From Cycas panzhihuaensis (lineage: Eukaryota > Cycadophyta), in the NCBI GenBank assembly GCA_023213395.1, contig CM041465.1:59589741-59653740 (forward strand): a stretch of DNA of 64,000 nt, written 5' to 3'. Below are positions 24,740 to 38,700 of this stretch, piece after piece (the first letter of the stretch is position 1; each line of letters begins with the position of its first letter). The position numbers and the translations under genes were made by a program. The notes beneath the pieces were generated by a model that saw only the letters and a list, made by a program, of their open reading frames with translations, did not search any database and was not told the origin of the DNA.

Positions 24740-25836
24740 GTATTTATTACCCAACTCCACTAATTTATTAAGAGAATATGGTCTTAAGGATTCAAACCAA
24801 TCTCTCTATCATGTCCTATGGTTGAAGGCTCCACAATCGATATACTAGACATCTTCAACTCTAATGTTTATAGCCAATGTAATTATGAAAGTTATCTCTT
24901 ATTCTTTGAGATTGCTCTATTATTTATTGTAATTTCTAGTAACTTGCTTCTCTCTCTAGATTTCTACTTGCTTTTGAGAGCATTGGTAAGGATAGTTCCC
25001 TACCTGGCCACAATGATAACATACATCATAAGCTTAATAAGTGTTAGAGAAATATCTAGGTCTTCCATAATTAAAGTAGTCCTAGAATTTTTTGGAGGAA
25101 TTGATCTTCCTCTACCTCCTCCTTCTTTTCATCTTCCTCTCATCTAGTCTATGGTGTTAGGAGTTTGGCTATGACATCTAAAGAAAAACTATCCTTATCA
25201 TATGTTATCTATATTGAGTCTAGATAGGAATGCTTCGTCAATTTTAGATTCTTCCTCATACCTTTTATTTCTTTGTTCCTATCTCAATAGAAGACTAGCC
25301 AAAATCTTAAGAGTCATTGTTATTATTTGATTATTATTAGTTATTGTATTTACCATATTATCAAATGATTTCAAAAGTTTGTTAACAATCTTTTACACAA
25401 GTTCCTTGTTTGGAATGTTTGCTCCAGTACTAACCAAGTCATTTTTTATAGATATAACTTTATGAATAAATTCAAAGACACTTTTTTTTCTTTCATACGA
25501 AGTTTATATAATTCTTCTTTTAATACCAATATTTTGGCTTTATTTTTTTTATAGTAGAGATTTGCATATACCTTCTAAATTTCCTTAGAGGAGTTCACTC
25601 CTTCAACATATACTAATAGAAAATCAGAAATTAACAATTTTAGTGTTATTACACAAATATTATTTATTTCATCCCAATTGAGTTGAACAGTAATAACAAT
25701 TGTTCTTTTCTCTTATCTAGTAGCAATGTCCCACATTTTTTGGCCATAAAAGACTTTTAATTTTTATCTTCTAAACATGATAATATACTATAGTGAGTTT
25801 GTCTTATTTGTTTAAAGCCATAATAGAAGAGGCCAT
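24740..25836 (-). pseudogene. copia 2A Gag (broken)
   Basis: It starts at the ATG at 25836-25834 (MASSIMALNK). Readable Gag text follows with frame changes: KRTIVITVQLNWDEINNI, a stop for Trp in KEI-KVYANLYYKKNKAK, and SVFEFIHKVISIKNDLVS. The zinc knuckle near 25010 is CYHCGQVGNYPYQC, with the His replaced by Asn. Copy B carries the same gene at 58956-57849. Confidence 0.8.
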
Positions 25837-26539
25837 CTTCAAAACTGAAGACTATAGATACCAACACTAAATGTAACAAAATCTACAGATGAAGGACCAT
25901 ATAGTTGTATGAAAATTTATATAAAAGTACAAGTGTATAGAATAAGATGAAACTAGGTGCAAAAGAAAGCTATTAAAATAGATTTAGAATATATAAAAAT
26001 TTTGAAGAGATCTTGTCTAATTTGTTCAAAATGTACTCCAAAAATAAAAATTGGTAATTAGCTTTTTCTAAGAAATTTATTTATAACTCACTAAATTTGA
26101 TGCTAAAATCTTTAAAATTATGTGCAAATGATCTATTATAGATAGAGGAAGATTTTTTAACAGGTATTACTTAGATTTTCTAAAGATTTTAAGTGAAATC
26201 TTTAAATTTTTCGTCCAACCTACATAACACTAAAACCTAAGTAAAACACCCTCTAAATAGACAAATCTTAAATCAATCCTTTAGAAAAAAAAGTGATGTA
26301 CTCCTTAAAATAAATCTATTGGTTAATTTTCAACGAATTTTAAGCAAGTTAAATATTGCAAGACTATACATATTCATAAGAGTTTGTATAGTTTTGTACT
26401 ATAATAAAACACCTTCTTCTTTAATATGTCTCCTTTGAAATTTAGTTGATAAAAAATTATTATCAGAGTTCTTCTACTCTTCTCCCAGAAACCCTAGAAG
26501 GACTGGAGAAATTTGAACAAGTCTCCTTCTTTGATACCA

Positions 26540-26744
26540 TGAAAAGTTTGGAGAATAAAAATTGATTAATTAGTCAAGAGAATCTCTCTCAATAAATACG
26601 AGGAAATTAAGTAACAACTCACCGCATGTAATCCACTTATTAGTTTTACAATAAAGAGGGGTTGCCACATAAGCCTTATTAATGACTCTAGAAGTACACA
26701 ACCTAAGGTTACATCAATATCCTAAATAAAACATTACTTTAATA
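26540..26744 (-). repeat. 5' LTR of copia 2A
   Basis: The + strand runs from TGAAAAGTTTGGAGAATA to CATTACTTTAATA (the terminal CA has become TA). The primer binding site abuts it without a spacer. It differs from its duplicate at 59629-59833 at about 9 of 205 positions by hand count. Confidence 0.9.
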
Positions 26745-27790
26745 GATCTTGGAGGTAAGCCACCATAAAAACTAGGTTTTGGGTGGGGGAATCTAAGAAC
26801 AATGAGATTTCCTTCACCACTTTCTCCTTCACACTTGAGAAAACAGTCCAAAACTTACAATAAGAGAGACAAAGAGAGCAGAGTAAGCTAAACTAGAGTA
26901 AGAAGAAAAAACTCAAAAAATTCAATGAACTAAGAGCTCTAAAATTCTACCAAAAGATCAAAAATCTAGAAGTCATAAACTTTTTAATATTATGGAATAA
27001 ATAGGTTTCTATAATAGATAATTTTTAACACAAAACCACTAACGTTTTGGCCCCCAATATTCCTAACAGCATTGGGTTTAAGAAAATGGTAAAATTAAAG
27101 AGAAAAAGGCTTTAAAAAATCTAATTTTTATGAATATTAGAGTCACAAAATTAGTCCCACCAAAATTAGGTTAACATCACTAAATCATACTAATAATGAT
27201 AAAATTTCTTTAGTACCACCAAATTATTTAATGGCATGACCAAAATTTAAGCCACAATGTTGTAAGGTTACTATAATTTTGGTAGTATAACCAAAATTGT
27301 GGTAGTATTAAGATAAAAATGGTAGCCTAATACTGCCAAACTTAAAAAAATAATAATAAATAGATTATTCAGATAAAAATAGCATATAATTGATGCAGAA
27401 CTGCCAAATAAGGGGCAAGGTAAAGAGAGAAAAGGGGAACCCAACATTATAAAGAGGATAAGCCTTAGATAGAGCAATTAGAAGGAGCCTTTATTAGGTC
27501 CAAAATAGTTTGAATCCATTTAAGTTCAAGGAATGTCTATAACATAGAAGATCTCAAATCCATCTAGGACAAATCAAGATAGATGAAATCTATACTAGGG
27601 CCTCCAACAAAGATCTAGTTTAGATCCCTATAAGTTAGGATGCTCCTTACACATTAGAATCAAGGCATGATCACTATGATTATCCCTACACAATGATGTT
27701 TGTTTTCTAATCATAGCTACCCTAAAAATAAGGGACTTAGAATACAAGATAACATCCCATTAAATACGTCATGTTCTACAAAGTAAATAA
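26745..27790. other. Duplicated flank right of copia 2A
   Basis: AT-rich sequence matching 59834-60846 almost base for base, with small indels. It contains repeated short phrases such as GGTAGTATAACCAAAATT (27280-27310). No gene is recognised. It was the insertion target of copia 2 and may be further LTR or leader of the gypsy element. Confidence 0.6.
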
Positions 27791-30700
27791 GAAGAGAAGA
27801 CCAACACCTTGCTACAAAAGAGGCAAAAGATTAGTGAAATATAGGATAAGGAGCCATTTTATTAGAGGTTTAACTATAAAATATTTTCTTTTTCTTTTAA
27901 TTTTTTTTTCTTCTACAAATGGTTAATTCAATAATTTGAAATAATTGCATATATTGTGTAATGAAAAAAGTTAGGGAAAGAATGCCATACCCATCATCCC
28001 CTTAGATGATTACATCAAAAACTTCCCTTAAGGTGAAACATTAAAAAAAAAAAGATTACATCAAAGCCTTAAAGCCTAGTAACTAAATAGCATAGATTAG
28101 GTAAACTCCCACCCTCCTTTGCTAATAAAGGGGAGAAACCCATAACCCCATCCCTTTTATCAAGGGGAGCCTCTCTTAGCTTCCATACTTTGTAGGTGGT
28201 AAGTTATATGTTGATTGGCATAAGCATTTGGGTGGTACACTACTTATTCGTTCTCATACCAATTATGTTGACTTACATTTAAGAAGTTGAGAGTTGTTTC
28301 TATTGAGATAAATCTATAAATCTATGTTTGGATTTACTTCTTCCTTTACAGCATCTATATAGGGTTCCACCTACCTTAAGCTTCCTTCCTCTAGAAGGAC
28401 TCTAAACATAATGTAGGTGGATGTGCCATAGTGTTTAATAAGCTCAAACTAACAAATTAATTCCACTTGGACTTTATGGGCTTCAATATTAATCTACAAA
28501 TTACACATGTTAAGAATTATTAGGAATATATCATATGGAAGATGAATGTGGATGCTTTGTATTAAAAAACATAATATTCCTAAATTTCTAGATTGTAAAT
28601 AATACTTGAATTCTTAAATGCATTTTTAACTATTTACAAATTATCATTTTATATTTGAAACCACTTATACTTTTATATTCTAATTTCTAATCATAAAAGT
28701 AAAATATTAGAATTATTCATCTATAGAAACCTTATTTTTCTTCCTAGTTTCTCTCCATTAATTTTATAATATAAAAATATCATTAATGAAAACCAAAATA
28801 TAATTTTTTGGGACTATTCTAATGTTAAAATACTATCCCTAGCATGAACAAGTTGATTTTAATTTTTTTTGGTTAATTAGATACTTTGCAGGCCTCATAA
28901 ATTTTATGGTTTGTATACACATTCATATGACCTTAGGTTGACTCTATACAAACTATATTAGGTCTATACATCTTACGTGGGCCTACATGGACTACTAATA
29001 GTCTATATAAGCCCATTTTATGGTCAAATCTTATCTATAAATGGACATAGTTAGGGGTATATACAACAAGAGATCCCTTTGGGATAGAATTTTCATAACT
29101 TATTTCTCCACTACTTTTGCATAGAAATATGAATTTTAATCAAGAATAATAGAAGTTATAAGTTAAGGAGGAGATATCCACAAAAAATAATTAAAAATTA
29201 TATAGAAACATAAGCCATAATAAGGTTGGGATACTTACCTATCTTTCCCTTCTTGGATTTGCTTGTGGTTTCATGGTGGAAATGGATAGATTGATAATAA
29301 CTCTACCACCTTCATAAATGCTCCATTATGGTTCTAATAGATTTGTAGTGGATTAATCAAGTAGAGGGATGTGTTTTTTAATAAGTGCAATAGTTCTAAG
29401 ATATTCCTCTTCTTATGTGTTATTTCTAGTAGTGTCGGGGGCATTTAATTTATGTTATAAGTTGCAAAAAGGCAAAGTAAATGGGTCCAATAGTTTATCT
29501 TGAGTGATTAGTTTAGGGTCTTTAGAAGATTCATGCTTGTCTTGTTTATTGGTAGAGAGCTTTAGGAGAGGCTTAATACTAGCTCAGATTTTAAATGTTT
29601 CATATATAAGGACTTTGTTAAGGCTATCTTAGTAACAAGAGAAGTTCATCTTCATTGCTTCAATATAGAGTTGTGATCTAAGGGAATTTAAAAATAAGCA
29701 AGCAAAAAAACCATTAGGGTATTCACACTTGGAGGCAAGATAAAATATTAAAATTATTTCATAAATTCAGAACAAGTTTCCTCAAAACCTTATTTGGCAA
29801 GTAAAATTTAAAAGGCATACTTGAGAAGAGGCAAAGAACATTGTTATTTTATTTCCATTATGAACATACTAGGTAAAAGACATAAATATGATTTTATGGA
29901 TCTTCTCCTTATATACCTTTAAAGTGAGGAGATGAAGGAATAAGGAGGGGAAGATAAGTGATTTAAATATCAATAGTAAGAGGTCCATCTATATAATCTA
30001 TATAGGACCTATGAAATCCTTGGGGGAGGGTTATTAAACATATGGCAGATAAGAAATATTTGGTATGGCTAGATTACTTTAAGATGAAAAAAATCCAAGA
30101 GGGAGACTTTGTTACACAAAAGTGATTTATATAAAACTCATATTAGACCACCTAGATTGAACATTTATTATAAGAGAGTTCAAAAATAGATTGGATTATA
30201 AGGATGTGAATGTAGAACCAAATTGATAAAACATGCTAACTTGAGGTTGGACTTGAGGAACTTGATAAGGTTGTGAGCTAACAAGAGCATATGAAAATAA
30301 TTGAAAGATAGGCACCTAATGCGGTTTGATGCCCCCATTTATAAAAGTGCATCACCATTGATCTATGCATTTTTGTAGCTTAAAGTTTCATCTTAAAGGT
30401 TTACTTCTTAATTTAACAAAGTGTTTAAATCTTGGAGTAATTGAGTGGAAGTAATAGGTAAATAGGTACTAACTCAAGGCAAGACTTATTGAATAGTTCA
30501 TTGTGAGATTGATCAAGAGATACCTTGTGTGAAGGGTTGCGAATACTGACCAGGGTTAATTTTGTATTGTGATAAAAGAAGTTGACATACAAAAGTAGAT
30601 GGAGGTTAATTATATCGAAATATAATAAATTATAAGAGCGTTCGTACAAAGTAACAAATATCTTTTGTAAAGATTTTTGAGTTCTTTTCCCGCATTAATT

Positions 30701-32750
30701 CATTTTATATATTCTCTACAAATAAACTAATGTGTTCCTAATAATTGTTTTCTTTATTAAATCAATCAAATGAAAAATGTAAAATAAATAAAATAAGACA
30801 TATAGGCTTTTATACAGTTTGTTGCTTGAGAAGTGCTTCTGCTCGATGATGAGTAGAAGTGTGGGCGTAAGCATTCCTTCCTTGCCCAATTTTCCTTCTA
30901 CCTACAAAATAATATTAAAGAGAACTATAAGGCATCCATAATCCATTAAAAAAAATCAAATCTTCAGCACAAAGGAAATTAATAGTTACCTCATCTACCA
31001 ATGAGATTATATATAAGCAGTCTGAATAAACACTTTGAGAGCTCTTTTTAAGTGATATAATGAGAGAAAAAGATAAGATAAGTCTAAGTAAACAGATGTG
31101 CAAGAAAAGAACAAATCTGAAAAGATAAAATATGAATAAAATAATAATAGAAAAAGATGATCAACATGTATCATAAAACAAGTTAAAATTGTAACAAAAC
31201 AATGAGAGAATATTAATGATAGCATAGATGATCCAAAGAAAGACACAACACAAAAGCTAATACTATAGAAGTACAATAGTAGTCTACGATGATATCATAG
31301 ATGATATGAAGAGACCAGTGGTACTATAGAAGAGAGTACGATGATACCATAGATATATAATAGAAAATATGTAATATAAAAATAATAGATATTATATGAA
31401 CAATAAGGGGAACACACAATGTAATCATAGAAGTAGTAATAGAGAGGCACGATAAAGAGTAAGAAAGCATAGTATGGTAGAAAATAACAAATATAAATTA
31501 TGAAATTGTGATCACAATGAATGAGGCATGTAAAAATCTATATCTAATAGTGAAAGTAGATTAGAAATCAAGTCAATGTGTGCCTTGTTTGAGTATAAAA
31601 AAATAATAAATGAGGGTTGCTCTAGGGTTTTAGATCTAAAGGCCTCCTGAGACCAAATAGGCTTAAGAGTAAGCATGTATAATAAGCAAATTTAGAGAAT
31701 GGATCTATAAATTCATGTAGAAGTTAGTTCTTTACAAAAATATATTATTTTTGGGGATTCTATTATGAAGTTGACTTTAAAAACCATAAAATTAAATAAG
31801 ATAAAAATATAAAATAGGAATAACTTCTTCATACAATCTCCATTTTCAAGTCATGGTTACTCAAATCATATGTACTTGAAGAGATCTACATAATGGACTA
31901 TATTAAAAAAGAAATTGCATTAAAAACCAAAGTCAAAATTGTAAAAGAAACAAAATGTAAATGAATAATGATAACAAAAAATATTGCAATGGAATAAATA
32001 CTAATTGTCTTGAGTATTAACTTATTTTAATTATTATATCTGTATAACATAATACATTATAGAAGAAATCATTATTATGAGAGATATAATATGCATAAAC
32101 AAACCAAGGAAATTCTTAATCAAATACAAAGTAAGGCAAATGACAAATAATAAATGCATGTCTAATGAGACAAAGAAATCATACATAAAGTTTTAAAATT
32201 TTAGGTAGAGGGGAAATATTTGAGAAAATATTATGCACTTTAGGGAGGATGAGGATTTAGAGGAGGAATTTTGATAACATGAAGAACTTTTAAATACTAC
32301 AGTTAGGGACAAATGGGTCATAGAGATTTGGATGTGCCCTAAGAGATAAAGATAAAATAAGGAGCAATGAAGTGAGATCTGATCTAGTGCAAGGAGAAAG
32401 GTTTGGAACATCAATACCTTCTATACCAAGATGCTCAAAAGTGGGTTTAGATAATGAGATGTTATTAAGAGAAAGCAATTTAGTAAGAGGAAGCATTTTG
32501 ATGAAGAAAAGTTAAAGAAGAGAAAGAATATTTTCACCAGTAAAGCCAAGGCAAGAGATAAGATTTATAAGGTAATTATTAATGGAGAATGTTATAAAAA
32601 TATGGTGTTTATAAACATGGTACAAAATTTAAAGCTACCTTATCAGAAGCATGAGTCACCTTATAAGATTTTGCAATTTAAAAATGAAAATAAAATTATA
32701 GTAAAGAAGAAGTATTTGGTATTCTTTTAAATTGGCAACTATAGGGATAA
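27791..32750. other. AT-rich stretch, no recognisable gene
   Basis: About 5 kb without supported coding sequence, RNA gene or paired repeat. Around 29200-30500 the + strand has short phrases similar in style to the reverse complement of the gypsy Gag region, but not enough to claim a second Gag copy. The window does not contain a copy-2 counterpart because copia 4 interrupts copy 2 at 60847. Confidence 0.5.
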
Positions 32751-35700
32751 GGTGTGGTGCGGTGTAGTCCCTATAAATTCATGTCATGAATTATTAGGAA
32801 GAACATAGGAGTTTCTTAAGAAATTCTATGCATGACTGTCCTCACTCCCGAGTAGGTCAGGCACACCGATTCCCCTTTTCTTCGCTCCAAAATAAGCCTA
32901 AACTACCACTCTACGTGCGTCCTCATTCCCCTAAACCATTGGTGGAATGACAGTTTAGGGTAGTTTTCCTATCTCTATATTTTCTCCTATGGCATCTGGT
33001 GTTTCCCTCCCTAAGGAAACCTTTTCTCCTTGTTGGATGTATTGGTTTTCGTCGCTCTTGAGTACGGAAACACACTCCAACCAAGACTGCATGCTCGAGT
33101 ACCTATACTCTCCCTTCATTGGTGCTTCCTTTGAATACCCACTATGCTCTGTTGACGGATATATATGGCTCTCCATCTCTTAGCCTCACATGTGCCTATC
33201 ACCTACACTCATGGTGGTCGTGTGTGCCCGCTACGAGTATGGACCTACATGAAAGGAAGTATAGGCATCACCCAAACAATCCAATAACAAAAACCATATA
33301 ACAATCAACCAAAATCATCATGATTTATAGCCCCTTGTACACCTGTACACCCATGTCCACATACACATAAACATATAAATATATAAACAACAAATGCAAC
33401 ATCATACACCATCATCATGGATCAAATGGGGTGCCAATAGGCCCTTGTCTATATACATAAAGAATCATATCATGCAAAATAATATGGTACATCATCCGTG
33501 GGAAGTTGGAGTCCTTATAGGGAGGAGTATAATCGTGTGGTAACATATGGTGACTCCCTGCAGGTCAAGTGCTTTCTCAATCAAAACCCATCATACCCTA
33601 CTCTGTGGCACTCCTGTGTTCAAGAGGTATCGTCTCTTAGTCAGTATGATCCCTCCCCAGGAGACCACATGCCTCTTAGGGTCCTCCTGTACCGTTATGA
33701 GCTCCCAGCCTTGCTCCCCTCATCTCAAGGCCTCCTTGGGGTCATTGTCATCATGTGTGTCTAAGTCCTACTCCGTAATGATCTCACTACCATATGGTGT
33801 ACTAGTTGATCGTATCACGCTTAGATATGATCCCTCTCTCCCTCTACTCCTCTGAGCCTCTCCTCCAGTATAACTATACTAATGCAACTCTCTACATCAC
33901 CACCTACTCCTCTACCCTAACCCTCCAGTGCCTAGACTGACCTTGTAAGGCATCTCTCTCCGCGTAGGTCCTATCCAGCTCTCCCTGTAACTGTTTTACC
34001 CTTACCTAGTGCTCCTAGGACTCCACTACCAATATGTCCCTGGCTCTGATTAGTGGGTCGAATACTGTTGTATGTGCCCCTACTGATTAAGGCTCCTGTC
34101 CAACCTGGATGGGAGGTTACCCCTCTGCGTAGACCTAGGGGAATACCTCTTAGACTACCACCTCTATCAACTTTCCCGTCTCTGTTGCTCCTGCTAAGTC
34201 AAACAAGTCACATGTTAGTCTATACACCCATATATCAAACCCTTAAAGCAAAATCAAAACAAACTATCTAGTCACCTAGTGGTTGAAAGTTGATAGGAAA
34301 AGGTAGTGTCTAACCTCGTGGGATGACTGGCTCCTCAACTCAGACAACCACCTTGTCCTCAGGACCTCCCTCGATGGTTGGTACCTCCTCCTCCTCAAGT
34401 ACCACCTCACCTACCGCCTAGCCTACCAGGGTATCTCCTACTCCCTATGCTACTACTACTATCACTTAAGCTCTGCCTACCACCCTCAGTCTCTGAAATG
34501 GTGTGTGAGGTGGTCAACCTCCTCATGTAGCTCCTTTTGGACCTTCCTCACCTCCCGCCATCCTTGAAGGACCTACCTCACCTCCAATAATCCCTGATGG
34601 ATCTGCCTCACTACCTACTACTCCTAATGGGCTTGCCCCATCACCTCCATTATCAACACCACCATCTCCAAGGGCACATCCTGCCTCATCATCATTATCC
34701 CACTTCACTCCTCTATACGGGTCTATCGTATAGTCTATTAAAGTGAGGATATTTAGCGATGTTGCCTCCATTGATCGTATGACATATACCTAGTCCTCGA
34801 TCCCCCTTAACTGAGTTTGCCACCTGTGTACCATAGGAGCTCGTGTCGAGATGGGGTATGGTCCTCCTGGTTGTGCTACTGCCCTAAAATGATCAAAAAA
34901 CCAATACTATAGTAGCATGCAATAGGAGAATCCTCCTTTCCCTATCACCTTGATGGCATCTAACTAGGTGACCACGTTCATTACTATCAAGGTATCCCAG
35001 TCCAATCTCTCCCCAGCCTTACATATCCTGACAGTATCCATCCACCCGCTAGGTATGTCTCTATAGTTCTTCTTATGCAAGATCTAGAATAGAATGCCCA
35101 ATGTAATTAACTTCCTCAATCGAGGAATCTATGACATAACCATAAACTGGATTGATATCTCTCGCATGTCCCACCTATCTTGGCTAGTAAAAAATATGGC
35201 TGCCTCCATTTGTGTAGCATCTGTGCTGGGCAACATGCCCAATGATGCTGGCACTCCCCTTGTTGGTATACCTAGGATCCTTAAACATCTCTTAGTATGA
35301 TGGTAACATCCCCCACTTGGGGAAGGTAGAAGACATGCCACCTATAATTCCAATGGGAGACTATAAGAGGCATTGATCTAATGTGTACTGGGAGGTTCTG
35401 ATAATCTTCAATAACTTGCATCACCCTAATATTCATCTGTCCCCCTATGTCAACATCTCAGTAAAACTCATCATGGCAATCGATATGTTCTCACAGTTAT
35501 CTACTATAATAACTACCTGCAATCAATTAGAACACTCCATATTTGGCCTACGTGCTTTTAGTTTACCTCTCAGCCCCCACTTTCGAGCTGAGTTTGGCAC
35601 CTTTCTGGGCCATTTTTCTTCTTTTTTCTACTTGTTCCCCTCTGCCCTGCGTTAAACTCTGTGGTACCATAGAGTTTGACACGAGCCCCGCTGAGATTTC

Positions 35701-38700
35701 AGTATTTTCTTAGCGGCCTCATGGAAAACTATGTGGCACCATGATTTTCATTGTAGGGCCCTCCATACACCCCTTAAAAAGGAGGGGAATGCCTAAAAAA
35801 CCCAAAATTTTTCATCTAAATGGACCACAGTTAGGCCCATAGGACTAGGGCTACCTAATACCCTAGTCCTCCCCCTCTCTGGGCCTAAATCAGGATCTAG
35901 AGGGTCTTAAATTGTCCTAAAGGGGCCAAAAATCACCTCAAAAAACATAAAAAACACATTAGATCCACTCATTGGGTCTAGCCTCACTACTGCCATCTCG
36001 TTCTCTTGATCTCGTTGACTGTCTCTACTTCTCGATCTAACGGTCGGATCTCTCGCTATATGCTTCTAAAGTTGGGTGGTGCTCTTCTGCATAAGGGAAT
36101 AGGCTCTAGATTGATTGCGAGCCCGTGAAAATGAATTCTATTTTTGCTGAGTTCCCTTGATTGTTCGCCATCACCCTTGGTTGATAACATTGTTATATTT
36201 GTTATATATTACTAACTTTTTGTTTCTAGCATTCATCATCACGTTATGCTTCTAAGCAGCGAGGCTCTGCTGCCAAGAGGGTAGTGTTTACCAGCTACTA
36301 GGAATGGACATGGGTGAATCAACTTAGGTAAGTGTAGGTATGCTTTTATCCCTACCCTTATTAGTTTTAGAAAAGGTAGGTTGAGGCACTTCACCTACGT
36401 TGCATGATGATTAACTCATTGCACGACCACACTACATCTTAGCACCTTTTCAGCCTATGATGATCTACAAATACATATCCCATGGCATTCCACAACCCTC
36501 CTCCATGTCTCCACAACGTCCCGAAGTATCATTTGGCTCCTACAACCCATACTACATCACCTGCCGGTGTATCATGACCCCTAGCACCCTACCTAGGCCT
36601 GATCGTTGCCTTGTGTCCACTCGTTGTCCTCATGGGAAACCTATTGCCTTCATTGCTTACTCATTGTGGCCTCTCTAAATCCCACAACCCCTTTTTTTCC
36701 ACTTGGATACAGTACCATACCTCCTTGGACCTTAGTTTCCCCCTCTTTTAGAGCTTATGGGCCCCCCTTTCTCTTTTTGTTTTATTTCTATTACACTGTG
36801 TTAAACTTCGCAGTACCACTATAAACTTTATAGTACCACTAAGTTTACCATAGGGTGACTATCAACAACATTTTTTTTTATTGCTCGCATCTAATTTTGC
36901 ATTTATTATGAAATTATCACATGGTAATGACTTGTTTCTTGTCCAGGCTAAACCTTAATCACTCGATTGAGCTAGGGTTGGGTTTAAAAACCCAAAATAA
37001 CCTTATTTCATCTCTCTCTCCCTTATTTTTTCTACTACTTCCTCCAAAAATGCCTTGCAAATAGGACCAAGTCTGCTACATCTACTTCTTAGCTAGCTAC
37101 CAACTTCCTACAGCTCCAGACATGTGGTTGGAAGCCTACAGCATGGCCAGCCAAGAGAAGATTGTGCTCCAAATACTCTATCAAGTTCCAGCTACCTTTC
37201 TTGCTCAAGTTTCCTTTTTACTTGCTGCACCATTAGGGTCTTCTCCTATGAACCCCACTGGGTTTACTCCTCCATTCAATTTCATAAGTATATCTACCTT
37301 AGATCCTCCTATAATAGGTACCTCCTAATCAGTCCTTTGCTTTCTTTCCTTTGAGCAACATAAATACTACTTGCCAATACTTTTTTACAGTAACTTTTTC
37401 TTTCTTTCTATTGTAAATGGGAGTCAAACCCTCCCCTTTTACTTATCTTTTCCTTCTTTTTGCTCCTTCCTAGTTTCTTTAAGGAGGCAGTAAGGGAGAG
37501 GCACCTATAGAGAGTGAAAGGAGCTAAAGGCGGGGTCCTGCACCCAATGAGCCTTCTCCTAAAGGGAAATTCCCTTCTCTCCTCACCTTTCCCTTCTCCA
37601 TACCTCGCTTAAGCCCCCAAAGGACAATTGAAAGATAGATCATTGCTGGCAGTAGCATAGGCAGCCCATTGCTACACTCACAATTAGCCCAGCAGATCCT
37701 ACATTGGTGGGGTTTCAGCCCTCACTCCATATTCTATTATCCCTTAGTTCTAAAATTTTGTGAAACTTGTAAACGTTGCATGTTGCAACTTTTGTAACAT
37801 TGGCAATGTTTACGACATTTCTAGCTATCATTGCCTGTATTCTTAGAAGTTGGTTTGCATTTATTCCCCCTTTCATCCTGGTACTTGGGGGCAGCGTAGA
37901 GCACCTTTGATTTAGAGGGTTAGCCATTCTGAGGCTAACCACCCTTCTTCTTTCTCTCTCCTACCTTTTCCTATATTGCATACCAAATAAAATACGAAGC
38001 ATAAGGAGTGATATTAGTGTTGAATATATCTCTTTTAACTAAGATAGTCACATCCTGTCACTTTCCATATTGCATATCTGTCCCACATATGTTTGGTGCC
38101 CCTTAGGAAAGGATAATCCTCATTTGATTGCAGGTTTTATGTTGCACTCTTTTGTATGAGCTTTGTGTCACATAACAATCTCTTTGATCTCCCCTTCTTA
38201 CATCTAAAAGGATAAAGGAGAGTGAGGTTGCATGCATATGTAAACGAGAGAGAGAGAGATTTACTTTACTTTTTTTGTCTTAAAAAAGTAGTTTCCTTTA
38301 AACATAAGGACACAACATTGCCATATACATCACACTCTTGCCTTACATTCCTTTACCATATACTAAACAAAGACAAACACAAAGACAACCCTTTTTATTA
38401 ACTCGCCACTCCTAAGATCCTCCTTAGGTTTGGCACCTTGAGAGCCCCCCCTCCCAAGGTCATTTACTTTATCTTTCTTATTTCTCTAGGGTAGACTTCC
38501 CTAGTTTGGTCTTTAGGTCAACGTCTAGCTTATGAAACTAGCCATCATCTTGACCACTCACATTACAAACTGCCTTAGGCTTACGTGTGTGCTCTTCCTT
38601 TTTTCTTATTAAGGATCATCCCTTTCATAATCCCTTCATGCGAGGAGCCATTCCCTCACCTTTTTCCTTTCTCCTTTGGCCATCCAAGGATGAGAGGGCC

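Larger units (their letters stand above)
13241..26744 (-). mobile_element. Ty1/copia retrotransposon (copia 2), copy A, with copia 3 nested inside
   Basis: Two 205-bp LTRs at 13241-13445 and 26540-26744 bound the element. The flanking pentamers are AATCT (13236-13240) and GATCT (26745-26749), a target-site duplication with one change. On the minus strand the order is 5' LTR, degenerate Met primer site (CTTTGATACCA, 26529-26539), Gag (25836-24740), pre-integrase/integrase, RT and RNase H. Copia 3 splits it at 16386-24730; without that insert the element is about 5.2 kb, a normal copia length. Both LTRs and all genes are decayed. Confidence 0.9.
3535..27790. repeat. Segmental duplication, copy 1 (partner 42831-60844)
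   Basis: The block contains gypsy copy 1, copia 2A, nested copia 3A and the right flank. Each part has a same-orientation, same-order counterpart in 42831-60844. The left limit is where copia 1 interrupts copy 1. The right limit is where copia 4 interrupts copy 2, so the true duplication may be longer in both directions. Hand comparison of the 205-bp 5' LTR of copia 2 gives about 9 differences between the copies. Confidence 0.85.

Noticed and set aside
29200-30500. A third divergent gypsy Gag copy on the minus strand
   Set aside because: Similarity in phrase style to 8200-8950 is weak and no Gag motif could be read. It may only reflect shared composition.
30915-32496. Several short hydrophobic or Ser-rich minus-strand ORFs
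   Set aside because: Short, overlapping in different frames, AT-composition driven, with no recognisable domain or neighbouring gene signal.
33498-33855. Overlapping + strand ORFs in the GC-rich block
   Set aside because: The minus strand over this region gives a probable coiled coil continuous with the upstream DUF7745-like text, so the + strand frames are more likely shadows.
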